NCBI RefSeq assembly: GCF_021730395.1
Contig: NC_069362.1
Coordinates: 71,379,501 to 71,443,500 of the forward strand
From: Mercenaria mercenaria
Taxonomy: Eukaryota > Mollusca > Bivalvia > Venerida > Veneridae
Length of the DNA stretch: 64,000 nt
Reading direction: 5' to 3'
Of this stretch, positions 33,406 through 44,729 are shown in pieces. The notes beneath the pieces were generated by a model. The model was given only the letters and a program-made list of their open reading frames with translations, was not told where the DNA came from and ran no database searches. Position 1 is the first letter of the stretch; each line of letters begins with the position of its first letter. The position numbers and the translations under genes were made by a program.

Positions 33406-34386
33406 AAACAAGAGGGTCATGACGACCCTGGATCGCTCACCTGAGTAATATGAGCTACATGTTTCAAATGTCAAACTGATGATTTTTAGAAATTTTTTGG
33501 AAGATTTTCTGATGTACAATCAAGTAACCCCTGGGGCAGGGCCAATTTTACCCCGGGGTTCATGATTTGAACACAGTTTGTAGAAGTCTACTAGGCAATG
33601 TTACATATCAAATATCTAAGATCTAGGCCTTCTGGTTTATTTCTAGCAAATTTATGAAGATTTCCCTATGTACAATCAAGTAACCCCTTGGGCTGGGTCA
33701 ATTTGACCCGGGGGGGGAGGGGGGGGGGGGTCAAGATTTGAACAAATTTTGTAGAGGTCCACTAGTCAATGCTACATATCAAATATCTAAGCCTTCTGGT
33801 TTATTTTTAAAAAAAATTTGAAGATTTTTCTATGTACAATTAAGTAACCTCATGGGGCTGGGGTCAATTTAACCCCGGGGGTCATGATTTGAACAAAGTT
33901 TTTAGAGTCTACTAGGCAATGTTACATATTAAATATCTAAAATTCAGGCATTCTGGTTTATTTTTAGCAAATTTATGAAGATTTCCCTATGTACAATCAA
34001 GTAACCCCTGGGGCTGGGTCAATTTGACCTGGTGGGGGTCAAGATTTGAACAAATTTTGTAGAGGTCCACTAGGCAATGCTTCATGTCAAATATCTAAGC
34101 TCTAGGCCTTCCAGTTTATTTTTCAAAAATTCTGAAGATTTTTCTATGTACAATCAAGTAACCCCATGGGGCAGGGGTCAATTGGACCCCGGGGGTCATG
34201 ATTTGAACAAATTTTGTAGAAGTCTACTAGGCAATGTTTGGATGAAATTGGCCTAGCGGTTTATGAGGAGATGTCGTTTAAAGTAAAAGTTTACGGACGG
34301 ACGACGGATGACGGACTACGGACGCCGGACGGTGAGTGATCCTAATAGCTCACCCTGAGCCTTTGGCTCTAGTGAGCTAATAAAAA
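33406..34386 (+). mobile_element. Tandem-core repeat (AGGGTC / GCTCACC family)
   Basis: 5' end AACAAGAGGGTCATGACGAC (hairpin AGGGTC/GACCCT) then TCGCTCACC. Five units of about 160 bp (TATGTACAATCAAGTAACCC). CGGACGGACGACGGATGACG precedes the 3' end GCCTTTGGCTCTAGTGAGC TAATAAAAA. One unit holds a long G run at about 33713-33731. Confidence 0.9.
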
Positions 34387-34648
34387 TTGATAAAACCATA
34401 CTGCGGAGTTAGACATGTTATCCCTCAATTATTGACTATTAAATATTTTTATATTATTGACTAAGTGAAGGACCAGTTGTATGTGGCCCTAGCTTCTTAG
34501 CCACTGCTGTAGTGTAAATAATCTGTCTACCTATTTAAAACTTCCAGTTTTATTGTTTAACAGAGAAAAAGCATATATAAGAGCAACAGAAACCAGAGAT
34601 GGTAAAGATACAGCACAGAAGCCGTCATCGCTACAACAAAAGTGAATA

Positions 34649-36546
34649 CCGTAGATACCATGTATAATGCGCACCCGTGTATAATGCGCATCCCCGATTT
34701 TGGCCCAAAATCCTGGAAAAAAAAAACATTTTTGGTCAATTTTGAGGTGGATGGAAAACAAAAGTAGAGTTTACATCGACACCGGTAATAAATTTTATCT
34801 CTGCAGCAGAGAGCAGCATCGGTCTCGCGGTACTATCGATTTTTGTTTTCTCGAAAATTGAACCAGTAAAATATTGTTTTATTTGTTGTTTTACCTTTTT
34901 AATTAACTATTTTGAATAACTAAACAGCAGCTGATTCAATATTTCGGAATGGTATCTAGTGTTATTTCTAGAGCGACGCAGCGGGGCGCCCCGCCCTGCC
35001 CTTTTTTACTGTCGCCACGCTGCCCGTAAAATGTGCCCTCCTCTTGCCTCTGATCTTCGGCTAAATCCCGCCAATTTCCCTGTTGACATGCCTCGACGAT
35101 TTTTTGATCCGCAAATTACGTCACGGCGAGTACACAGGTAATGAGAATCTATGAAGTGTTAAAACAAATTGATAAAGAGTATGGATACTGTGAAATGTCA
35201 CAAAAGCGTGCGTAAGCGGCCAGCTGATTACTGAGCACATAAAAAGTGCCCTAGATTTCTTTGGGCAAAATTAAAATTAGACCGTGGTTTAGTATAACCA
35301 GTATATATAAATGCAGTTTGATTCTACTGTAATTTAAACTAGAAAATGCATAAATTTTAATGATTATCGAAAGTAAAAGAAAGTTTAGAATGTCCATTCA
35401 CGAGTCTTATTACTCCCGATGTTGTATTCAATTTTTCCATATTTCCTTCAAATAAGCTGACAGTTGGTGCATTTTTTATGATGAGAAACATCAAAATATG
35501 TAGAACTATCTCTAGTGGGTCATTTAAACTGAGTAAAAACTACTTTCAGACAACATTCCAAAAGTGTACCAGTATCCGGATAGTATATTTTGGATATGCG
35601 ATTTTGTAAACTTTAACCTTACTGTAATTTAGCACTTTTCTGTTAATGAAATATTGATGAAAGACCTGATAAATACAACAGGACTTTTGATAATTATCAG
35701 TTTACAATGTGACTGAAACAGGCATTTAACTATGTTGTTTACAACATTATCTTGGTTTCAAGATTAAGCTTATATTAAGGCCCTCTACTATTTCACATTC
35801 ATATGAATAAGTTGACATTCTTGCTGACATTTTTAAGAGAAAGGCTTGAATGGTTTAACCTAAACTATAAAGTAAGTAAAAAGCCTTTGTAAACTTTGTT
35901 ACTGGTTTTGGGAAGATTTAGCACTTTATTCTGTGACATTTCTTTTAAGTGTGTAATAAAGATAAATGGAATACATATTAGCTAAAGACATCTAGAAATG
36001 CAACTACTGCTACAGTAGCTTTCACATCTAAAAGAGCACCCTGCCCCTTTTGAGCTCTAGAAATAACACTAGTATCTTTCAAAATGACATGAGCTTCTCA
36101 ATTCAAACCAATAACAAAAGTTGTGATAGCCTTTTTGTCACGATCGAAGAGCCAGTAATTACCGGCAATTAATGTGTCACCTCATGTCAATTATGTTGTT
36201 CACAGTTTGATCTCGGTTATAGATAATTCTCGATCTTTAATTAGTATCATAATTTTTGTGATTTATTAACATTTCTTTCATCAAAATACTTTTAAATTTA
36301 TATGAAATTAATTTTGTTTGAAAGAAAAATAAACCATTCGATCTTTTACGGAACGTAACGGCAATCTTAGATTTTCGCGGTGACAGTAAGCGGGGGGAGT
36401 AGTTTCCCTTTACCAAAATGGCGAACATCGGTAACAAACTTGTTTTGATGTTGGAACATTGTCTATACCTGAGTATTATGCACACCCATGATTCAGGGGT
36501 GGTCCCGGGGGTCAAAAAACTGCGCATTATACATGGGTATCTACGG
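34649..36546. mobile_element. TA-flanked TIR transposon (Tc1/mariner-like), interrupted
   Basis: Terminal inverted repeats CCGTAGATACC(C)ATGTATAA followed by TGCGCA, with TA outside each end (34647-34648 and 36547-36548). It is split by a second TIR element at 34958-36071. A partial copy lies at 29025-29530. No transposase frame is seen. Confidence 0.85.
34958..36071. mobile_element. TIR transposon, 1.1 kb, 6-7-bp target duplication
   Basis: Perfect 17-bp ends AGTGTTATTTCTAGAGC and inverse, between GGTATCT and AGTATCT. The uninterrupted sequence GGAATGGTATCTTTCAAAAT at about 29045 in the partial copy confirms the insertion. The left interior is GC-rich (GACGCAGCGGGGCGCCCCGC). No transposase. 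Superfamily not assigned. Confidence 0.88.
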
Positions 36547-37400
36547 TACAATCTATGAACAAGTCTAGGATTTCATTGTTTTTACAGACATTCTGTAAAT
36601 ATACAAACAATCCATAAATTTAAAGATTTTTCTGTCTGTAAATTTACAGACTGGGTATATCATGGTATATGAAATCTGTTAAAATTACAATATAAGTCAA
36701 AACTACAGATATAAACTTAAAAATTTAAGACTGCGTCCATGAATGAAGGTTACTTGTGAGTTTCTGTCAATACAGATGACTTTGAATGTTCGGAAAAAGT
36801 GAAAATATTAAAGTGATCCAACCTGCCTGAAATGCTCCTATTTAGTTTTATCTAAATTATGCATGTAAGAAGTTAGTCAAAATAATTTGACGTTCCAATT
36901 GTTTTATATTTGTGACGGGCAATCTAAATGGCAAAACTTTGAAGGACCAAAATAATGGAAGTTAAATCACAGTACACAGTCATGTAAAATGATTGGTTTT
37001 ATATGGCGTGTAAACACACGGTAAACGTTGATTGTGTACAGTACATACAAAGGTTTAAATCACCAGAAAATTCCTAATTTTGGATATTATTTGATAATTT
37101 TAACATAGATTAATGAGGCATTGAATCCCCTTTCGATACATGTCAGCCAATTCCTGAAATAATCGGCATTTAAACCAATAGCACGTAAAGCGTCAGCAGC
37201 GATGAAAATGTCATCAGAAGTTGCTTCAAGTATTTTGGTCTTTCGAGTGTTTGACGTGAGTGGGGATATTGCCCATATGAAAAAATATCTCAATATTTCC
37301 AAGGATCGCATCAAATTAGTTGGACTAGTAAGAAGTGAAACATTTCATTTTAACCTCCAGTGATTTAAATTGTAATTTTAACAGATTTCATATACCCAGC

Positions 37401-37561
37401 TGTTATATCTTAAGGCGCTAATATGTACGTCAGTATTACGCGACGTCTTTTAACGTCACATCTTTGTATATACATGTCAACATCATATCCATTTTGTATG
37501 TTTTGATCTTATTATTATTAAATCTCAGAAGCGTTAGCTGCTCTTGTTCTGAGTCTTAACA
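37401..37561 (+). repeat. 5' LTR
   Basis: Starts TGTTATATCTTAAGGCGC, ends GAGTCTTAACA. Its partner is at 42619-42785. Short for a Ty3-like LTR. Confidence 0.92.
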
Positions 37562-37576
37562 TTGGCGACGAGGATA
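37562..37576 (+). other. Primer-binding site
   Basis: TTGGCGACGAGGAT lies directly inside the 5' LTR. Its complement ends in CCA as a tRNA 3' end does. The tRNA identity was not determined; Leu is used by several mollusc and echinoderm Ty3-like elements. Confidence 0.7.
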
Positions 37577-37814
37577 AACGGCAATAAATTGAAGAAATAG
37601 CTATCGATAAGAAGTAAACATAGAGATAAACTATAGATAATCACCGGAGAATAGTTTATTATCAAGGAAGACAGAAATTGCCGAGATAAATAGAATAATA
37701 CCGAGGAAACAGACAATTGTTGAGAAGATACCAGATTATTGTACCAGATAATTGTCGAGAAGATACTAGATTATTATCGAGAATACTTAGATTATTGTCT
37801 CAAGAAAGAGGAGA

Positions 37815-38423
37815 ATGGAAGATCGTATTACAATTGTGACGCAAAACAGAAATTTGAGAACATTGCCGTTCATTCCTGACGGCAATCAACTTTCCACGGG
37901 AAAACAATGGGAAGAATGGTTAGAAGGAATAGAAAAAGAATTTAGATTTTTCAAGATTACGGAGTCACAGGACAGAAAAGATGCTTTGATTATCTACGGA
38001 GGGAAAGAAATTGCAAGACTGGAGAAAAGTTTAATAAATCCCGATGACGGCGAAGAGCAGCAGCTGAATGAATATGAAAAACTGAAAGAAAAATTAAGTA
38101 ATTATTATGCGCCAAAGAAGAATAAACATTATTCAAGATACATATTTCTGAAGATGCGACCGATGCATGGAGAAACAACGACCACATACGCCGCCAGATT
38201 GCGTGAGAAGGCACACGGATGTGAATTTCCGAATGAAAACGATAGAATATTGAAGTATATCATTCAAACAACGGACAATCAATCGCTTATCAAGAAAACA
38301 ATCAACCGGAAATGGTCTTTAAATGACATGTTACAAGAAGTACACCAATTAGAAGATACTTCAATACAAGTAAATGATATGAAAGAGAACCATGAATGCC
38401 GAGATATTGCGAAAATCAACTGA
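37815..38423 (+). pseudogene. Ty3-like Gag frame
   Basis: A 202-residue frame starting MEDRITIVTQNRNLRTLPFI. It has a capsid-like core: QWEEWLEGIEKEFRFFKI near the start, DALIIYGGKEIARLEKSL, and YSRYIFLKMRPMHGETTTTY, the last resembling the Gag motif preceding TTYAARLRE. It overlaps the next frame by about 30 bases, as in Ty3-like elements that express Pol by frameshifting. Fossil element; described only by parts. Confidence 0.75.
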
Positions 38424-39657
38424 CGATCAGACAAACTACATATCAAAAGAGATAGACATTTCTCAAAATGATAGAGAATATAAGAAATCCTTCACATACT
38501 GCGGAAATTTTCATTCGAACCGACGACGTGAAGAGTGTCGCGCATACGGTAAGCAATGCAACAAGTGTTTATGGTGGAACCATTTTGCAGCTGTTTGTAA
38601 AAGTACAATGCAGCAGGAGATTCATACGCGTGAATATAGCGAGGACCGGAATACTAGGCATGATAGACATGGCAAACGACAGCCAGGACAGGCACGAGAT
38701 GTAAGGAGGACAGAAGGCGATTCAGAGAACGAATATAGTGAATACGGAGGTGAATCAAGTTCCGATGACGAATTCTTCCAAAATGCAGTGAACCATTTAC
38801 AGAACATCAGGAATGTTCAAATATGGAAGGTAAGTAACCATTCGAAAACGGTTCCAGTTATGTTAAACGATGTACACGAGGAAGTTGAACCAGACAGTGG
38901 GGCTGATGTGAACGTCATGGACGAATACCAATACAGAGCATACCGACACAGAACACACGAAAATACATGTCTCACTGAAAGTAAATTGAAATTAAATACA
39001 TTACAAAACTCTTTACCTGTCAAAGGAGAATTCACAACCACCGTGCGTAACCGGACACGAGGAGTACAGACAAAGTTTGTTGTTATCGAAGGTAGAATCA
39101 ACTCACCACCGTTGCTGGGAAAGAAGACATTGATTGAATTAGGCATGCTGCAGATAAAGGTCGACAGAACCTTGAAAGAGCCAAACGACATGAGAATTAG
39201 AGAAGACAGCATAAAAAGTATATTAGACGATAAAACAAAGCAAATAGCGAAAGGGGTCAGTCCTTTCAAAGCACAGATGAGACGCGAAGTCAGAGAAAAG
39301 CTAGACACCACACAAACAACCACTGATGTCCAAGAAATGGAACAACATATCACAACGGCTGATCAATGCTACAAACATAAATGGTCAGAAAACAGACGAC
39401 GTTCCAGAGACAGCCATCATAAGATCCAACATGGTGATACCGGTTTTCTACGGCAGCAGAAGACGAATAAATGGTGCACAGCATATGAGAGTGAACCATA
39501 TATTGTGATCAGGGTCGATGGTTCGAGTATTGCAGCACGCCATTCCAGTGATGGCAGAGAGGTTTACCAAGACGCTACACATTATAAAGTGGCAAACAAT
39601 TTTCCGGCCAATCCAGGATCCGACGGTTGGCGAGAACGTATATTGGAGGTCACGTGA
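38392..39657 (+). pseudogene. Ty3-like frame with zinc knuckle, protease and integrase-tail-like end
   Basis: The N-terminal part has a cysteine-histidine knuckle (CGNFHSNRRREECRAYGKQC, then CLWWNHFAAVC). A retroviral-type aspartic protease follows: EPDSGADVNVMDEYQY with the DSGA catalytic motif, and later SPPLLGKKTLIELGML. The C-terminal 80 residues (HKIQHGDTGFLRQQKTNKWC, SEPYIVIRVDGSSIAARHSS) resemble the end of Ty3-like integrases (GDxVxLRQ, then a P-Y/F motif). The catalytic parts of Pol normally lying between are not seen. Fossil, non-autonomous. Confidence 0.75.
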
Positions 39658-39748
39658 TGCACGGGGAAATGCTAATCAGACAGATCGTATACGAGAGAGG
39701 AGGGCATGTGATGTACGGGGAAATAATAACCAGACGGATGTACCTAGG

Positions 39749-42225
39749 GCTTAAAATAAAATTAAGTTTGTTTGACCTTTACCGACCGGCCCGAAAAAAT
39801 TGCCCCGACTCAAATAATTTTATTGCATTCCAGAGAAAAAAAATATTTTTATTTTCTTATCAAAGGGAAAAACTTATTTTGGTGCTTGCAACTGGCGATT
39901 ATTTTATTTAACAAATGCGTACATAATTATGGCAAGTGAGAAAGCAACCCGCGGTCGGCTAGTAGAACTCGATAAAGCGGACTGTTTATCATCTCGTGTA
40001 TTCCGAAAACGTGTCAACTATGCCGATAACGTTGCCTAAGGCCATAGGATGCAGACGACAATCAAACCGCTTATAACCGGAAGGCAATCTGACGAAAGGA
40101 CATAATTTTACAAATCTAGTATCTAATTTACCCGCTAAACGTAAAGAAACCAAAACGTCATACCGGTACTTTTCCATTCCACGAGCACGTGCGAGCTATC
40201 GTAATATCTAATTTCCATCACTCGATGTTACTTTTGTTTACACATACACAAAAAAAAAACGCGCGTAGTGCATTCATTTTTTTGTTATTATCGCATCAAT
40301 ATTTTTTTTAGCACCGCTTAAGAAGTAATATAGTTTGAATTCTATAACGATTTTAATAAGATATCGACAGGAATGTAGGCAAAATTCTATAAAAACGGTC
40401 AAATTTAAATTTAGTTCTTTGTAAAATTTCAAACAGTGCGGTCTTAAAATTACTTATTTCTTTCTAAGAGTAAATAAATGATAAATTATATGGGCATAAG
40501 GTTCAGACTTTTGACCAGAAGGTACAAAAAAAAAAAAAAAAGAAAAAAACAGAATAAAAAAATCTTAAATTATGAAAAAGCGTTAGCAATTTAAAATAAA
40601 ATGGCGTTAAAACGACTTTTGGCAAACAGATTTATGTTAGTGCGGCAAAATAGCTCACAGAGGTAGGATATCCACAATTATCGTTTGACACATTTACTGT
40701 CAGTTTATACAGGCTATTGAATTCGCTTTAAGAAATTAAAGAAGAAACTTTTTATTGATTAATTCAAAGAACCGAGGCGGTACGATCAAACAGTGATGTG
40801 TTATATGGCGCGAAAACATGACGTAATTCCATGACAATCTCGGGCAACTGTAACGCTTTGATCTCCGCTTCAGATGCCGTGATACCTACACACTTCTTTT
40901 AGCTCTTTGAGGCGGGTGTTACTTGATGATGAAAACAAGGACAAGGACTAAGTTTATCAACAGATTAATTACCGATAATCGTTTACGCTTTTTATTACGC
41001 TTTCAACATTGGGTGGTTTATGATTATTGTGTCCATATTTTTGGGACACTTTACAAAATAATCATTTTTCGGGAATAAGTCTTGAGAAAGTGAAAATAAC
41101 TAGTCCTAACATTTTTGGAAAATACGGTAAGGGCTAGACTGTGATTATTTTTACTACCGATGCAGTTATTATGGAGAGCAACTAGGTGGTGGTGATTACT
41201 AAAATTCCCTGAAAGAAAAATGTCTGCTGTGAAAACGAAATTTAAGAAGAACAAATATGATTGATTACAAAGGAAACGTAATGTACATGAATTATTATTT
41301 GTCTACTATGTGTTATATCTGAAAATTGCTTGTACATAATACTGCTTTCATAACAGTGACAGTATTACGGCAATTGACAGGCGAATGGTGGAAATTTGAT
41401 TATCTGTGAAAATATATTATGAACTGACTTAATTGTTGATTTCAAAATGTCTTTAATCAGAGATCGTTTTGAAATGCATTTGTTCGAAGTGAGAAAATCT
41501 CAGTTTCCGAATTTCAAAAATTTTGACACGAACGTAAATGTTTTGAAATATGACAAGCTAGATAGTTTTAATATTTTAATTTTGTAATGCCAGAACAAAG
41601 AGGTATAAAAATCTTATACTTCTTTTGCCAGGACAGGGGCATAATAAATGTCTGATGTCGGGGAAACCCAATCTTGTTTCTGTTCTTAGTAACATGACCA
41701 ATACGTGCAAGTAGCTTAAAGCTAAAAAATCATCACTTTTGCTTGCATACTGCCATAACCGTTGTAAAAACCTTCTAAAACTCATAAAAAGCTATTGAAT
41801 TAAGCATCAAACACTTGTTGAAAATAAGCTGTAATTCAGTAGTGTGTTTAGATGCCAAATATTTTCCCGACTATATCGTTTTGTACTTTTAAGCGCAGAT
41901 GTAGTGAAAACATTTTTGATATATATATAAAGAAAAAGTATAGACATGAAAGATACTACTTTGCCTTATGTGCAAATTAAGTCTGTGCCCATATTGTGTG
42001 TGCATGAATAGGGCTAGGGGTTTATTACAAGCATACATTTAACAGAGCATCTTCCAAGATTATCTACAAGCAATAGGTATTAATAAATATACTTTAATTT
42101 TTATTATTACTGAGACAACAAACATTAAAAAAAACTAAAATATAATAAAATTATTTACCTACCTACCTACCCACTGTAAAAATACTGGGTCGGTAAAGGT
42201 CAAACAAACTTAATTTTAATTTAGG
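39749..42225. mobile_element. TIR transposon, 2.5 kb, nested in the LTR element, 6-bp target duplication CCTAGG
   Basis: Inverted ends of about 35 bp (..AATTAAGTTTGTTTGACCTT.. left; GGGTCGGTAAAGGTCAAAC.. right) lie between CCTAGG at 39743-39748 and 42226-42231. The duplicated site is itself a palindrome, so the true edges could shift by a few bases. The interior is AT-rich with no recognised transposase. Confidence 0.8.
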
Positions 42226-42603
42226 CCTAGGCGTGAGCTGATAATGAGCAGACGACAGATTCCACTGAGGAACAGACAATTACCAGCAAGATATCGGAAC
42301 TAAACATTTATGATAGTAAGACATATGTGTGAAACTTTATAAGAAAAAAAGAAGTTTAAATTAAGAAACGCATTTGATGATTATGGTAACACTAAAACGA
42401 TTGTGAATAGCAGTTAAATGAAATGTGAATAGACGCTCTGCAGGTGACACCATGTGAGTTAAGTTTTTAAAATTTAGTGCAGAAGTTTTGAATTTTTAAT
42501 TCACGTAAACTGGATTTCAATTGAGTTAAATTAGTTAACTTTTATATTTGTTAATCATTTAATTATTTCTTAATTCTTGTTATTTCTAATTTTGTGTCTT
42601 TTT

Positions 42604-42618
42604 AAAGAAATGGAGAGA
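42604..42618 (+). other. Polypurine tract of the LTR element
   Basis: AAAGAAATGGAGAGA directly precedes the 3' LTR, the usual position for plus-strand priming. Confidence 0.7.
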
Positions 42619-42785
42619 TGTTATATCTTAAGGCGCTAATATGTACGTCAGTATTACACGAAGCCTTTTAACGTCAGGTCTTTGTATATACATGTCAACG
42701 TCATATCCGTTTTGTATGTTTTGATCTTATTCTTATTATCATTAAATCTCAGAAGCGTTAGCTGCTCTTGTTCCGAGTCTTAACA
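42619..42785 (+). repeat. 3' LTR
   Basis: Starts TGTTATATCTTAAGGCGC, ends GAGTCTTAACA. Followed by target duplication CCAGC. Confidence 0.92.
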
Positions 42786-42879
42786 CCAGCCTGTAAATTT
42801 ATAGACTGAAAACTCTTTAAATTTACTGATTGTCCATATATTTACATAATGTCCGTAAAAACGACGAAATCCTAGACCT

Positions 42880-43155
42880 GATGAACAGTAACAATCCGAA
42901 CTGACCGAAAAAAAAAACGTCCGAGGACCCTTCACAAATTTAAAAGCCTAAAATTTAATTTTTGTTGGACCTGATCTCCGTAAATAAATCTCATACTTTT
43001 TACAAATAAATACAGCGAAATGCTTTTCCTCGCGTTGGCGGATGCCTGATTGCACGACAGTTTGCTTTTCTTGGTCTTGCTTTTCATCCATTTTTCCCGG
43101 GCGGCCACACCAATGATCGACGACACCCGGGTTAATATGCGGACCTAGCAAACAG
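42880..43155. other. No gene seen
   Basis: Sequence between the nested TIR/LTR stack and the LINE fragment. Minus-strand frames at 42932-43241 have no recognised domain. Confidence 0.4.
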
Positions 43156-43248
43156 CGAATATGACTCATATTCGCGAATAAGAGATCATGGAAATAGTCA
43201 TTGATTTCAGTAAGGCCTTTGACAAAGTTGACCATCGGCATCTTTTAT

Positions 43249-44251
43249 CAAGGCCGTCGCGGCGGTCCGGCCAACCACTTTTTTGCCCGAGCATGATATC
43301 AGCCGTACCAGCTCTTTTTTTTTTCGCATAAAATTTCAGCTTTTGCTTAGATTAAAAGTGCCGAAATATTGCCTTGCTAATTTTCGGCAACGAGCGGCAT
43401 CTGCCATGATTGCCCGCGGGGTGTGAAAACTTCGGCACACTTCGTGTCAAAAGTAACGACCCTGCTTGATTGGATTAATCATAATTAAATGCTTATCTGA
43501 TAGTATCTTAAATATCTTAATCTGGTACGATCTAAAGGGCGATTTTTTTTTTATAATCTATAATAATTGCTTTGATGGGGAAAAAATAGTCGTATGTTTT
43601 AAAAAAAAATGAACATTTGTGTTTTTCGTGGTATAATAAAACAAAACTAACCGAAAGCTAATTTCTTTTAATTATTTTGAATAATCTTAAAAAATTGTTT
43701 TAAATCAAATAAAATGCCGACGTACATCTCAACTATAAAGTAATATAAACTTCGTTTCTATCTACTCTAAATTCTGAAACCGTATGCTTAACATGTTGCT
43801 TAACGTATTGCTGCTTATTGTCATGTGTGTATGGTTGCTCACATAGACGGCAAGTTGTCAAGTTCGAATCTTGATAATTAAAGCCTTCAATATTAATGCC
43901 ACCGCCTGATGAGACTCACAGAGGGGTCGAAATAGTTGTTTTCTTTTGTATTGGCTGACACTCAAAAGTGAAATACATCAACATTCATTGGGCAAATGTC
44001 GGATAGTTATCTTTGAAAACTGTTATAAAATTTACCGAAAATCTTAATGGAAAATGCGTTCAAGATGCAAGGAAAACGCACTTACGGGCATCCCAAATCT
44101 TAAAATCTTCTCGGGGGAGACCCCCAAACCCCCCTTACATGAGGGGGAAACCCCCCTCTCCTGCTTTCCCTCCTCTCCTGCCTTCGGCACTCGCGGGACG
44201 CCTTCGACGTTCCATGGCCGGACCACTTTTTCGAAGCCGGCGACAGCCCTG
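43249..44251. mobile_element. TIR transposon, 1.0 kb, 5-bp target duplication TTTAT, nested in the LINE
   Basis: The ends CAAGGCCGTCGC and (inverse) CAGGGCTGTCGC lie between TTTAT (43244-43248) and TTTAT (44252-44256). Subterminal GGTCCGGCC and CCACTTTTT segments are also inverted. Removing the element and one TTTAT restores the LINE reading frame exactly (HLLYKLM), strong support for these boundaries. The interior has a GC-rich right part and a hammerhead-like motif. No transposase. Confidence 0.85.
43906..43932 (+). ncRNA. Hammerhead-ribozyme-like core motif
   Basis: CTGATGA is followed by GACTC-ACAGAG-GGGTC, a five-pair stem with one G-U, and then GAAA. This is the conserved hammerhead core around helix II. 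The sequence after it (TAGTTGTTTTCTTTTGTA) resembles what follows such cores in Penelope-like elements. A convincing helix I and III closing pair were not found, so activity is doubtful. Confidence 0.45.
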
Positions 44252-44729
44252 TTTATATAAATTAATGAACCCTGGAATTAATAAAAGTGTTGTTTTTTGG
44301 ATTAGATCTTTTCTGAACAGTACCAGACATGTCTGGGGTAATAGTTCTGTCCTCGGTCCCTGTCTTTTCCTCTGTTACATAAAAGATCTTCCCAATTCAG
44401 ATAAAGGTAGAGTCCGGCTCTTTGCCGATGACACCATAAATTAATATATAACAATTGACACTTCTTTAGATATTGTAGGACTCCAAAATGACTTAACTAA
44501 ATTAGAAAAATGGGAATCTCAGTGGTCAATGGAATTTAATCCTGATCAATGTGAAGTCATCAGAATTAAAAAAAAAAGAAACACACTGTCCACTTTCCAT
44601 ATAAATTACATGAAATAAATCGAACTTAAATCTACAAAAAATGCCAAAAAAAACTTAGGAGTGACAATTAGTGAAGACTTTAGCTGGAAAAAATCATGTA
44701 GAAACTAAGTCATCTCAAGCAAAAAAAAA

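Larger units (their letters stand above)
37401..42785 (+). mobile_element. Ty3-like LTR retrotransposon, fossil, internally reduced and carrying a nested insertion
   Basis: Two LTRs of 161 and 167 bp (37401-37561 and 42619-42785) start TG and end CA and are flanked by an exact 5-bp duplication CCAGC (37396-37400 and 42786-42790). By eye they differ at about eight positions plus one short indel, about 5 percent, so the insertion is not very recent. A primer-binding site starting TGGCGACGAGGAT follows the 5' LTR, and a purine tract AAAGAAATGGAGAGA precedes the 3' LTR. Parts seen are a Gag-like frame and a second frame with zinc knuckle, protease and an integrase-tail-like end; no reverse transcriptase is seen, so the copy cannot move by itself. 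A TIR element is nested at 39749-42225. Confidence 0.9.
36564..42876. mobile_element. TIR transposon of about 0.9 kb, split by an LTR retrotransposon
   Basis: The left arm (about 36564-36695, TCTAGGATTTCATTGTTTTT ... GGTATATGAAATCTGTTAAA) is the inverse complement of two right-hand parts: 37372-37400 and 42786-42876. The LTR element sits exactly between these two, inside the right arm. Terminal repeats are thus more than 120 bp. No clear target duplication. The interior has a short minus-strand frame (37087-37314) without a recognised domain. Confidence 0.8.

Noticed and set aside
33475-33495. A second hammerhead core (CTGATGATTTTTAGAAA)
   Set aside because: No helix II can form between CTGATGA and GAAA; likely chance within an array unit.
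36564-36695. Long inverted arms as a Polinton end
   Set aside because: The element is only about 0.9 kb after removing the LTR insertion, and no capsid, polymerase or integrase pieces are present.
44013-44444. A 143-residue protein
   Set aside because: The frame crosses the boundary between a TIR element and the LINE; only its last third is LINE reverse transcriptase.
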